A stretch of DNA of 8,851 nucleotides from contig PCUH01000200.1 in assembly GCA_002770955.1 (NCBI GenBank), positions 8,981-17,831 on the forward strand, written 5' to 3'. A program made the position numbers and the translations under genes. The stretch comes from Flavobacteriales bacterium CG18_big_fil_WC_8_21_14_2_50_32_9. GTDB lineage: Bacteria; Bacteroidota; Bacteroidia; Flavobacteriales_E; Vicingaceae. Positions 1 through 5,801 of the stretch are shown here, one piece after another. The notes under the pieces were generated by a model, which was not told the origin of the DNA, searched no databases, and saw nothing but the letters and a program-made list of their open reading frames with translations. Each line of letters begins with the position of its first letter. The stretch's first letter is position 1.

Positions 1-702
1 ATAGTTATATCTATTTAGTGAAGTATGTTTTAGCAATGCTCTATTAATAGCACTTGCTATTAGAATAATACTTGAAAGATAGAACAGCAGCAGAATCCAA
101 TTGGTTTTTGAAGGTGTATTTGTTGGGGTATCTATGCTAGAGAGATAAAAAACAACTTGCTTGTTGAGGTTATATATAGGATAAGTTCCTTGATTAAGGG
201 TTATTTCAAAATTGCTATTAAAATTAAAACTTGGATGAAATTCATTTTTTAGGTAATTGTTTTTAATGCTATATTGTTTTTTGATTAAAATAAGTGCGAG
301 GTAAGAAGTGTTTTTTTCTTTTTCAATTATATATTGAAACCATCCATTTTTCAATAGAATTACCCCTGAAGATGTATTGCGTTTTGTAATTTCTTCAGGC
401 AAAAGAATACTTCTTTCCGACCAATCAACAATTTTGTTATTGTTGATTTCAAACAATGCAATTCCTTCTTTTTCAAATAGTTCAAAAGATGAAGAGATGA
501 TTTTTTTTGTGTTAGAAGTACTGTTTTTTAGCTGAGAAACCAATTCAGTTGCTTTTTTCTCTTTTTTATTGAGATGGCTATTAAAAGTTTCAATATTAGA
601 AGAAGTGATGGAAAAAACAGAAGGATAGAAGTAGATTAATCCAAGTAGTATTAATCCACAAAGTAGAATAAATAAAGGGTGTCTAATTATTTTTTTTAGC
701 AT
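1..702 (-). CDS. N-terminal part of a membrane sensor, probably histidine kinase (partial)
   Basis: The reading frame opens with ATG at 702 and stays open for 234 codons to the window edge, so the C-terminus is missing. Seen: a hydrophobic segment at about residues 8-27 (ILLCGLILLGLIYFY), an extracytoplasmic region of about 170 residues, and a second hydrophobic segment at about 202-222 (WILLLFYLSSIILIASA). The extracytoplasmic part contains IALFEINNNKIVDWSE, NGWFQYII, and YLALILIKKQYSIKNNYL. From memory of the family, this order (short N-terminal helix, a sensor with a GWF/Y strand and an LILIKxxYxxxNxYL stretch, second helix) is typical of Bacteroidota two-component sensor histidine kinases. 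The kinase core would lie beyond the edge, so the kinase call is inference. Its start follows a terminator-like hairpin, so it is probably transcribed apart from the M42 peptidase gene. A box TATTTTTA close to TAnnTTTG lies just upstream but is weak. Confidence 0.6.
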   Translation of the reverse strand, partial: MLKKIIRHPLFILLCGLILLGLIYFYPSVFSITSSNIETFNSHLNKKEKKATELVSQLKNSTSNTKKIISSSFELFEKEGIALFEINNNKIVDWSERSILLPEEITKRNTSSGVILLKNGWFQYIIEKEKNTSYLALILIKKQYSIKNNYLKNEFHPSFNFNSNFEITLNQGTYPIYNLNKQVVFYLSSIDTPTNTPSKTNWILLLFYLSSIILIASAINRALLKHTSLNRYNY

Positions 703-731
703 TTGGATTCTAAAAACTGATGTAAAAATAC

Positions 732-762
732 GAAAGCCTGAGGTTTTACACTTCAGGCTTTC
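732..762 (-). terminator. Rho-independent terminator-like hairpin upstream of the sensor gene
   Basis: GAAAGCCTGA (732-741) pairs perfectly with TCAGGCTTTC (753-762). One wobble and one further pair (742-743 with 751-752) close a loop of about 7 nt. On the minus strand the stem is followed by CGTATTTTTAC, a short T-tract. It would end transcription coming from the M42 peptidase gene before the sensor gene. It lies some 225 bp past that gene's stop because repeat copy 1 sits between them. The plus-strand side is followed by a poorer T-run. Confidence 0.6.
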
Positions 763-781
763 AGTTAATTTTAAAATCTAA

Positions 782-982
782 CTAGAGTTTGTCCTTAAAG
801 TCGAGAGTTTGGTTCAGAATGTTCGAGTTCGAGGTTTCGATAATCTGAAAATCAGGAGTGTACTAAAGTACATGACTGATTTGAAGATTGAGAATAACGA
901 AGACCCGAACGAAGTGAGCTCATAAAAACCTTTAAAAAACAATAAATTCGCTGAATAAATCGGACATTCTGAACCAAACTCT
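782..982 (+). repeat. Hairpin-forming intergenic repeat, copy 1 (about 200 bp)
   Basis: This non-coding stretch has a diverged, inverted partner at 4010-4154 on the other strand. Shared blocks include TAGAGTTTGTCC, TAAAGTCGAG, AATGTTCGAGTTCGAGG, TGAAAATCA, ATGACTGATTT, GAGAATAACGA and AAATCGGACATT. Structure seen: a perfect 19-bp terminal inverted repeat, 804-822 (AGAGTTTGGTTCAGAATGT) with 964-982, extended inward by TCGA/TCGG. There is a middle stem, 827-839 with 898-910 (10 Watson-Crick pairs and one wobble of 13). There is also an inner hairpin of 842-846/885-889, 849-855/876-882 and 859-863/868-872 around a TAAA loop. Copy 1 carries about 55 bp (roughly 902-956, including GAACGAAGTGAGCTC) that copy 2 lacks. 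It lies between the M42 peptidase stop and the terminator-like hairpin. It may be a REP-like or MITE-like element, or a structured RNA. No transposase is visible. Confidence 0.75.
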
Positions 983-987
983 AACTA

Positions 988-2037
988 TTAAAACTTCCAA
1001 TCGTAACTATCAATTTCCAAAAGACAGTTGGTAAGCAAATCGATACTTCCTTGAATGTCGTCTTTGTTTGCCATTTCTATTGATTGATGAATGTGGCGAG
1101 TAGGAATTGAAATTGCACCAGCGATTGCACCACCTGGATTCATACGCTGAATTCCAGCTGTATCTGTTCCGCCTGCCGTTAGTATTTCTTTTTGATAGGT
1201 TATTTTGTGCTTAGCAGCAACTTTTTCCATATATTTTACCATGCGGTAATCACATATAGTAGAACTATCCATTACTTTTATAGCTGTTCCTGCACCTAAT
1301 TTGGTAATTACTTCTTCGGGTTTTGAACCTGGCACATCAAAGGCTATGGTGGTATCTAATCCAAAGCCAAAGTCGGGTTTAATTTCCAACGCAGCAACAT
1401 TAGCACCTCTAACTCCAACTTCTTCTTGCACAGTGAAAACACCATACACATCATAAGGAACTTTTTTATTTTTTAGTTCTTTTAAACTTTCAATCAATAT
1501 AAAAACGGCTAAACGATTGTCTAATGATTTGCAATTTACACAGTTCCCCATTTCAATTAATCCTCGTTCTCTGGTTATTGGGTCGCCCAAACTAACTATT
1601 TTCTCAACTTCTTTTTTGTTCATTCCTAAATCAATAAAAAAATCGGTTGTTTTTGGTAGTTTTAATCGTTCTTCGGCACTCATTACATGTATAGGTTTTG
1701 AACCCATTACTCCTATTACATCTTTTTTACCATGAATAATTACACGTTGGGCAGTTAGTGTTTTTGGGTCGAAGCCTCCCAGTGTATGAAAACGCACAAA
1801 ACCATCTTCATCAATGTGGGTAACCATAAATCCAATTTCATCCATGTGAGCCCCTATCATTACTCTTTTTTTAGCTTTTCCTTTTTTTATGGCATATACA
1901 TTTCCCATATTATCTATGGTAACTTCATCTACCAAAGGAGTTACTTCTCTAATTACAATTTCTCTAATTCGCTGTTCATGACCTGGAGCTCCTGCAACTT
2001 CGGCTATTTCTTTTAATAATTTTACGTTTATAGGCAT
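988..2037 (-). CDS. M42 family metallopeptidase (glutamyl-aminopeptidase type)
   Basis: A complete protein of 349 residues, the usual length for the M42 aminopeptidases (FrvX/TET/PepA-like). These are cytoplasmic dinuclear-metal exopeptidases that often form large tetrahedral particles and trim peptides. Family metal and catalytic residues are visible: GAHMDEIGF (H64, D66), KSLDNR (D173), QEEVGVRGA (E205 catalytic, E206 metal), GLDTT (D228) and PTRHIHQSIE (H317 as likely metal ligand). All are intact. The ATG at 2037 gives the expected N-terminus, with a LLKEIAEVAGAPGHE stretch leading into the catalytic fold. The gene follows pyk in the same direction after a 38-bp A-rich gap with no exact promoter box, so it is probably the last gene of the IPExxxVDY-pyk operon. 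The exact substrate (acidic or neutral N-termini) cannot be read from the sequence. Confidence 0.93.
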   Translation of the reverse strand: MPINVKLLKEIAEVAGAPGHEQRIREIVIREVTPLVDEVTIDNMGNVYAIKKGKAKKRVMIGAHMDEIGFMVTHIDEDGFVRFHTLGGFDPKTLTAQRVIIHGKKDVIGVMGSKPIHVMSAEERLKLPKTTDFFIDLGMNKKEVEKIVSLGDPITRERGLIEMGNCVNCKSLDNRLAVFILIESLKELKNKKVPYDVYGVFTVQEEVGVRGANVAALEIKPDFGFGLDTTIAFDVPGSKPEEVITKLGAGTAIKVMDSSTICDYRMVKYMEKVAAKHKITYQKEILTAGGTDTAGIQRMNPGGAIAGAISIPTRHIHQSIEMANKDDIQGSIDLLTNCLLEIDSYDWKF

Positions 2038-2075
2038 TTTATATAGGTTTAAGGTTTTAAATTTTAGCTTTTTAA

Positions 2076-3503
2076 TTATTCAACAACACTAAGTTTCATC
2101 ATGTTGGTTTGACCTTTTTCAGTAATTGGCATACTTGCAAGATTAATAATTAAATCTTTAGGATTAACTTTTCTTTCTTGTTTGAGAATTAATTTAATAT
2201 CAGAAATGGTATCATCAGTGCTTATAAATTTATCGTAATAAAAAACTTTCACACCCCAAACTAAACTTAACATATTTAAAATATCCTTGTTTCCTGTAAA
2301 CACAAAAATTCCTGCTCTAGGTCTGAAACTAGAAATTTTAAACCCTGTATAACCCGAAAATGTCATGGTTACAATAGCTGATGCATTAACACGTTGAGCC
2401 AACCTACATGAATTAAAGCAAATAGAATCGGTAATATATCGTTCTTCATTGTCTTCTTCAGGAGGATATTCATAATTATAAAGTGAATCTGAAGTTTCAA
2501 CATTTTCAATAATGTTTGCCATAGCATTAATTACTTCAATTGGGTGCTTTCCAACGGAAGTTTCAGCACTTAGCATCACAGCATCTGCTCCATCAAGTAC
2601 AGCATTTGCAACATCATTTACTTCTGCTCTTGTGGGAGTTATGTTTTCTATCATGCTCTCCATCATTTGAGTAGCAATTATTACTGGTTTTGCTGCACGC
2701 ATACATTTTTTCACTATCATTTTTTGAATGAGAGGAACTTTGTGAAATGGAATTTCAACCCCTAAATCCCCACGAGCAACCATCACAGCATCAGTTTCCT
2801 TAATTATTTCATCAATAACATCAATGGCTTCAGGTTTTTCAATCTTAGCAACTATTTTTGCATTACTTTTCGCCTTAGTTATCAGGCTTTTTAACTCAAT
2901 AATATCTTTTGCGTTTCTTACGAAGGAAAGTCCTATCCAAGCAATATTCATTTTCAGGGCAAATTGCAAGTCTGCCAAATCTTTCTCGGTTAAACTAGGT
3001 AGCGAAACTTTTGTGTTAGGCAAATTAACTCCTTTGTTGGAAGATAGTGTTCCACCATGAATTACTTTTGTGATTACCTCATCTTTTCTATTGGTAGAAA
3101 CCACCTCTAGCTGAAGTTTTCCATCATCCATAAGAATTTTTTCTCCTGTTTGCACATCATTAGGAAAATTTTGATAACTGATGTAGGCTTTTTCATTGTT
3201 TCCAATACATTCGGTAGAAGTAAGCACGAATTTATCTCCATTATTGATAAAAGTACTTCCTCCTTCAATTTTTCCAATTCTTATTTTTGGACCTTGTAAA
3301 TCTGCCAAAATAGCAGTAAACCGACCTTGTTCTTTGTTTATAGCTCTAATGTTGTTGATTACTTCTTCATGATCTTTATACGAACCATGTGAAAAATTAA
3401 CTCTACATACATTTACGCCTGCATTTATAATTTTTGATAACATCTCTTTGGATGAAGTTGCTGGCCCGATGGTAGCAACAATTTTTGTTTTTCTTAAGTT
3501 CAT
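2076..3503 (-). CDS. pyk: Pyruvate kinase
   Basis: A complete 475-residue pyruvate kinase, which transfers phosphate from phosphoenolpyruvate to ADP in the last step of glycolysis; the length is standard. Seen: the N-terminal TKIVATIGPATSS; the phosphate and K+ binding region VCRVNFSHG (R34, N36, S38); ADLQGPKIR (D68, K73); the B-domain lid from about residue 73 to 170; the active-site signature IVAKIEKPEAI (K220, E222); ARGDLGVEIP (metal D246); and IATQMMESM (T278). The C-terminal regulatory domain from about 360 to 475 is present but short, with no phosphohistidine extension. The start ATG at 3503 directly abuts the stop of the upstream IPExxxVDY gene (TAAATG), so translation of the two is probably coupled. 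No key residue is missing. Confidence 0.98.
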   Translation of the reverse strand: MNLRKTKIVATIGPATSSKEMLSKIINAGVNVCRVNFSHGSYKDHEEVINNIRAINKEQGRFTAILADLQGPKIRIGKIEGGSTFINNGDKFVLTSTECIGNNEKAYISYQNFPNDVQTGEKILMDDGKLQLEVVSTNRKDEVITKVIHGGTLSSNKGVNLPNTKVSLPSLTEKDLADLQFALKMNIAWIGLSFVRNAKDIIELKSLITKAKSNAKIVAKIEKPEAIDVIDEIIKETDAVMVARGDLGVEIPFHKVPLIQKMIVKKCMRAAKPVIIATQMMESMIENITPTRAEVNDVANAVLDGADAVMLSAETSVGKHPIEVINAMANIIENVETSDSLYNYEYPPEEDNEERYITDSICFNSCRLAQRVNASAIVTMTFSGYTGFKISSFRPRAGIFVFTGNKDILNMLSLVWGVKVFYYDKFISTDDTISDIKLILKQERKVNPKDLIINLASMPITEKGQTNMMKLSVVE

Positions 3504-3917
3504 TTAGAATAATAAATTTTTTCTCGATTTAAGTATTGCAACATCTATTTGATGTGCCATTAGAATAATCTCTTGTTTGTTTAAAATTGTTGTTATTTTG
3601 TTAATAAGCTTTGGTTCTGTATATCCTTTTAAAATTATAAAATAATCTACAGATTGCTTTTCTGGAATTAAAAAACCACTTTCACTTTTATTGGCAATTA
3701 AATAATATTCAACATTGTTTTTTTTGTCAATATATTCGTAAAAACTAAATGATAAAGTTTCTTTTTTCTTTAGGATATCAAAATCATTTAATCGAATTAG
3801 ATTTATAGCTAATGCGTTATTTATTGTCCAACAAAGTTTGTAATTTTTTGTATGACAACTAACTCCTATAATTTCAAAATCGTAATCTTCTTCTAATTTG
3901 AAAGTGTGTTTTGTCAT
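3504..3917 (-). CDS. IPExxxVDY family protein
   Basis: A small protein of 137 residues carrying the family-defining motif IPEKQSVDY near the middle of its C-terminal half, preceded by the usual YYLIANKS stretch and followed by FIILKG. The N-terminal part matches the family pattern (YDFEIIGVSCHTKNYKLCWTINNAL). I chose the ATG at 3917. A TTG four codons earlier (3929) would also be open but lies only about 13 bp from the promoter box at 3942-3949 and gives an unlikely N-terminus. No signal peptide or membrane segment is seen, so it should be cytoplasmic. Its function is unknown. From memory, in many Flavobacteriia the gene lies between rnc and pyk; here rnc is absent and repeat copy 2 lies upstream. 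Its stop codon abuts the pyk start without a gap, so the two are cotranscribed and probably translationally coupled. Confidence 0.88.
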   Translation of the reverse strand: MTKHTFKLEEDYDFEIIGVSCHTKNYKLCWTINNALAINLIRLNDFDILKKKETLSFSFYEYIDKKNNVEYYLIANKSESGFLIPEKQSVDYFIILKGYTEPKLINKITTILNKQEIILMAHQIDVAILKSRKNLLF

Positions 3918-3941
3918 GCTTTTTAGCAATCAATTTATTTG

Positions 3942-3949
3942 CAAAGGTA
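3942..3949 (-). promoter_or_regulatory. Bacteroidota -7 box TACCTTTG for the IPExxxVDY-pyk-M42 operon
   Basis: The minus strand reads TACCTTTG, an exact match to the Bacteroidota TAnnTTTG -7 element. It lies about 25 bp upstream of the chosen ATG at 3917, which would give a short leader of roughly 20 nt. No exact TTTG -33 box is seen at the expected spacing; CTTTAAA is the nearest candidate. A motif this short can occur by chance, but its placement fits. Confidence 0.5.
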
Positions 3950-4009
3950 GTAAAATTGATGTAATTTAAAGGTCTTTGAAACAACATCTTGTTAAGAAAT
4001 TATTAAATA

Positions 4010-4154
4010 GAGGTGACTATAATGTCCGATTTCATCGTTATTCTCGTTTTAAAAATCAGTCATTTACAAAAGTAAACTCTTGATTTTCAAAACTTCGAAT
4101 GCCTCGAACTCGAACATTATAGTTCAACCCCTCGACTTTATGGACAAACTCTAA
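4010..4154 (-). repeat. Hairpin-forming intergenic repeat, copy 2 (about 145 bp, inverted)
   Basis: Read on the minus strand, this aligns with the plus strand of 782-982. The arms have diverged but pair internally. ACTATAATGT (4016-4025) pairs with ACATTATAGT (4114-4123), where copy 1 has a different paired sequence. The inner stem GTTTT (4046-4050) pairs with AAAAC (4089-4093), where copy 1 has AATCT/AGATT. TTTAC (4063-4067) pairs with GTAAA (4072-4076), where copy 1 has TGTAC/GTACA. AAATCA (4053-4058) with TGATTT (4081-4086) is common to both. The copy lacks about 55 bp present in copy 1. It lies about 64 bp past the stop of the J-domain gene and some 60 bp upstream of the promoter box of the IPExxxVDY operon. 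Confidence 0.75.
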
Positions 4155-4217
4155 ATAAGCTAAAAGTCAATAACTATATGAAACGGAACGCTAATAAAGA
4201 TTATGATTGATATAGGA

Positions 4218-5243
4218 TTAAGGATTAAATTCGTATTCTGTCATTACTCTTAAACCCAAAATTCCTTCTTTAAAAGTATAAGTAATGTGCTTTTTATCTC
4301 TCATTTCTTCATAGTCTAAAAATATTCTAACACCAGGGTATTCATCATATTTATTATTTTCCAAAAAAATGTACGTGCTTTCTTGATTTCCTCTACTATT
4401 TGCTTGAAGGTCGTTTTGAAAAGCATAGGTTTCTTTAGTTGGATTATAACTAAAAAAAAAGTTAATTAGAATAAATGAGTTGATAATTAATGGAGTAATG
4501 CAAAAGGAATAAAAATAAATTTTAAACTTATTTCCTTTTGATTTAGTTACTAAATAAACTAATACTATAGCCATAAAGTTTGTAGAAATTAACATCAAAG
4601 GGGAAACCAATGTTTGAAGTCCAAATTTTAAAAGTATAAAAATGTTTATGATAGATAAAGTTGTAATTAAGAACCCTTTTGTTTTAACAATTTGAAGAAC
4701 AGCGTTAGTAAACGCTACTAATTTTAAAGTAGGAGCATTTCTAATTGTAGTAACCGTAAATGGTAATAAGATAAAATTTATAAGAAGTCCAATTCCAAAA
4801 CCAGCAACACCATAAAATATTGTTGTAAAAATTGGAAGAATAACAATAATGGTAATCCCGAAAAAGAAACTTAGATGTGAAGCAATTGTGGATAAAGATG
4901 ATATTGATTCATAATAATCTGATTTTACAAACTCTTCATACTTCATTTTTGCATACTTATTTGCTCTTGCTCTAGCCTTTTCTCTTTCATTTTTCTTCCA
5001 ATCTTCATAAGTTTGCTTTTGTGTTGTATATGTTTTTTTATTTCGGACATATAACTTACCTGTTTTTAAATTTTGTAGATATTCATAGGCTTCATTTAAA
5101 AGGATAAATTGCTCGTGTGCATCAACACTTTTGTTTTTGTCTGGATGTAAAATTTTTGCTTTTGTTCTGTATGCCTTCTTAATGATTTCAAGAGAATCTT
5201 CTTTCTGAATACCTAATATGTTATAATAATTTTCGATGGTAAT
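4218..5243 (-). CDS. J-domain (DnaJ N-terminal) membrane protein without a canonical start codon
   Basis: The frame reads continuously from about 5258 to the stop at 4218. The first ATG is at 4946, but the 99 codons before it encode an intact J-domain: ENYYNILGIQKED, helix II KKAYRTKAKILHPDKN with the HPD motif, and FILLNEAYEYL. The true start must therefore lie upstream. No ATG, GTG or TTG is in frame before 4946, and a TGA closes the frame about eight codons before ATT 5243. The best candidates are ATT 5243 (341 residues), ATA 5246 or ATC 5237. After a charged linker (KARARANKYAKMKYEEF) come about five hydrophobic segments, near residues 124-145, 147-167, 190-211, 213-233 and 240-265, and a soluble tail of about 75 residues. 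J-domains stimulate Hsp70 (DnaK) ATPase; the membrane part suggests recruiting DnaK to the membrane, which is inference. No partner gene is adjacent. Confidence 0.75.
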   Translation of the reverse strand: MTIENYYNILGIQKEDSLEIIKKAYRTKAKILHPDKNKSVDAHEQFILLNEAYEYLQNLKTGKLYVRNKKTYTTQKQTYEDWKKNEREKARARANKYAKMKYEEFVKSDYYESISSLSTIASHLSFFFGITIIVILPIFTTIFYGVAGFGIGLLINFILLPFTVTTIRNAPTLKLVAFTNAVLQIVKTKGFLITTLSIINIFILLKFGLQTLVSPLMLISTNFMAIVLVYLVTKSKGNKFKIYFYSFCITPLIINSFILINFFFSYNPTKETYAFQNDLQANSRGNQESTYIFLENNKYDEYPGVRIFLDYEEMRDKKHITYTFKEGILGLRVMTEYEFNP

Positions 5244-5265
5244 TATTGCTTTTTTAAAACAATTT

Positions 5266-5273
5266 CAAATGTA
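5266..5273 (-). promoter_or_regulatory. Bacteroidota -7 box TACATTTG for the J-domain gene
   Basis: The minus strand reads TACATTTG, an exact TAnnTTTG box. Transcription would start near 5260, leaving under 20 nt before the J-domain codons. That supports translation starting near 5243 and not at ATG 4946, about 315 nt downstream. A TTG lies upstream, but with a spacer of 15 bp, shorter than usual. Confidence 0.5.
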
Positions 5274-5388
5274 TGTTATTTTTATGAACAACACTATCGT
5301 AGTTGCCAATTTTACATAACTATAAAACAAAATGAACCTCAGAAAATAAAAAAATCGAATTTATAGAACTCACTTTAAGTTAAACCGA

Positions 5389-5396
5389 TAACTTTG
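5389..5396 (+). promoter_or_regulatory. Bacteroidota -7 box TAACTTTG, probably for tRNA-Arg
   Basis: TAACTTTG is an exact TAnnTTTG match on the plus strand. The next plus-strand gene is tRNA-Arg at 5575, 178 bp on. If the 165-bp palindromic element at 5407-5571 is removed, the box would lie 13 bp before the tRNA 5' end, a normal distance for a tRNA promoter. No clear TTTG -33 box is seen. Confidence 0.45.
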
Positions 5397-5406
5397 CAAC
5401 TTTCAA

Positions 5407-5571
5407 TATACTCAAATCACATGGGAAACCGAAAAATTAGGTGAAGTTATTTTTTCTTAATTTAAGGCAAAAAAATTAAGCATAGAAACATTCTACGTTT
5501 CATTTTTTTTAACGAAAAAGTAAGGAAAAAGAACAAGCATAAAATTCGAGATTCCATGTGATTAGAGTATA
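5407..5571. mobile_element. 165-bp palindromic MITE-like element
   Basis: TATACTCAAATCACATGG (5407-5424) and CCATGTGATTAGAGTATA (5554-5571) form an 18-bp terminal inverted repeat with one mismatch. Pairing continues inward: GTTATTTTTTCTTA (5446-5459) pairs with TAAGGAAAAAGAAC (5521-5534) at 12 of 14 positions. There are smaller hairpins near the centre: CTTAATTT with AAATTAAG (near 5456-5480), and GAAAC 5485-5489 with GTTTC 5497-5501. The whole element can fold as one long hairpin and has no plausible ORF. The ends read TATA outside ACTC, compatible with a TA target duplication as made by IS630/Tc1-type transposases; this is inference. It lies three bases before tRNA-Arg. Confidence 0.6.
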
Positions 5572-5574
5572 CTA

Positions 5575-5646
5575 GGTTTCATAGTTCAATGGATAGAATA
5601 GAAGTTTCCTAAACTTTAGATCCGGGTTCGACTCCCGGTGAGACCA
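5575..5646 (+). tRNA. tRNA-Arg (anticodon CCT)
   Basis: A 72-nt cloverleaf. The acceptor GGTTTCA pairs with TGAGACC (one G-T). The D-stem is GTTC/GAAT with an AATGGATA loop. The anticodon stem GAAGT/ACTTT holds the loop TTCCTAA, anticodon CCT, reading AGG. The T-arm is CCGGG-TTCGACT-CCCGG. The discriminator is A and no CCA is encoded. The gene is on the plus strand and is followed by a strong terminator. Confidence 0.95.
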
Positions 5647-5687
5647 CTTTGTTAAATAAACTGTGCAAATAGTATTTTTTTAAACAA

Positions 5688-5720
5688 AAAACCTCCAAAA
5701 AATAATTTTTTGGAGGTTTT
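5688..5720. terminator. Bidirectional terminator between converging tRNA genes
   Basis: AAAACCTCCAAAAAA (5688-5702) pairs perfectly with TTTTTTGGAGGTTTT (5706-5720) around a 3-nt loop. The flanking A-runs and T-runs make it a good terminator in both directions. It serves tRNA-Arg (plus) and the CAT-anticodon tRNA (minus), which point at each other across it. Confidence 0.85.
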
Positions 5721-5727
5721 CATTTTG

Positions 5728-5801
5728 TGGGCCCACCTGGGCTCGAACCAGGGACTTTCTGATTATGAGTCAGATACTCTAACCAGCTGAGTTATAGGCC
5801 C
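5728..5801 (-). tRNA. tRNA with CAT anticodon (tRNA-Met elongator or tRNA-Ile2)
   Basis: A 74-nt cloverleaf on the minus strand. The acceptor GGGCCTA pairs with TGGGCCC. The D-arm is ACTC-AGCTGGTTA-GAGT. The anticodon stem TCTGA/TCAGA holds CTCATAA, anticodon CAT. The T-arm is CCTGG-TTCGAGC-CCAGG. The discriminator is A and there is no encoded CCA. It is not initiator-like, since the acceptor end is fully paired. CAT-anticodon tRNAs are either elongator Met or, after TilS converts C34 to lysidine, Ile reading ATA. The GC-rich acceptor and GACTCATAATC resemble the Ile2 class, but I cannot settle this from sequence alone. Confidence 0.93.

Noticed and set aside
782..982. CRISPR array or riboswitch
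   Set aside because: There is no regular direct-repeat spacing. The paired inverted arms and the inverted second copy point to a dispersed hairpin repeat, and no known riboswitch core was recognised.
1517..1735. Plus-strand open frame of 72 codons
   Set aside because: It lies wholly antisense to the well-supported M42 peptidase and its translation resembles no protein.
1786..2016. Plus-strand open frame of 76 codons
   Set aside because: It is antisense to the M42 peptidase. The Phe/Ser/Tyr-rich translation is typical of a reverse shadow of AT-rich coding sequence.
2824..3060. Plus-strand open frame of 78 codons
   Set aside because: It is antisense to the catalytic core of pyruvate kinase and has no promoter or family signature.
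3915..3929. TTG at 3929 as start of the IPExxxVDY gene
   Set aside because: An ATG four codons later gives the family-like N-terminus and a sensible distance to the promoter box; the TTG would leave almost no leader.
4218..4946. ATG 4946 as the start of a 242-residue membrane protein without a J-domain
   Set aside because: An intact, in-frame J-domain with HPD precedes it and a promoter box lies upstream of that domain, so the short form would waste a conserved domain. It remains possible as an alternative product.
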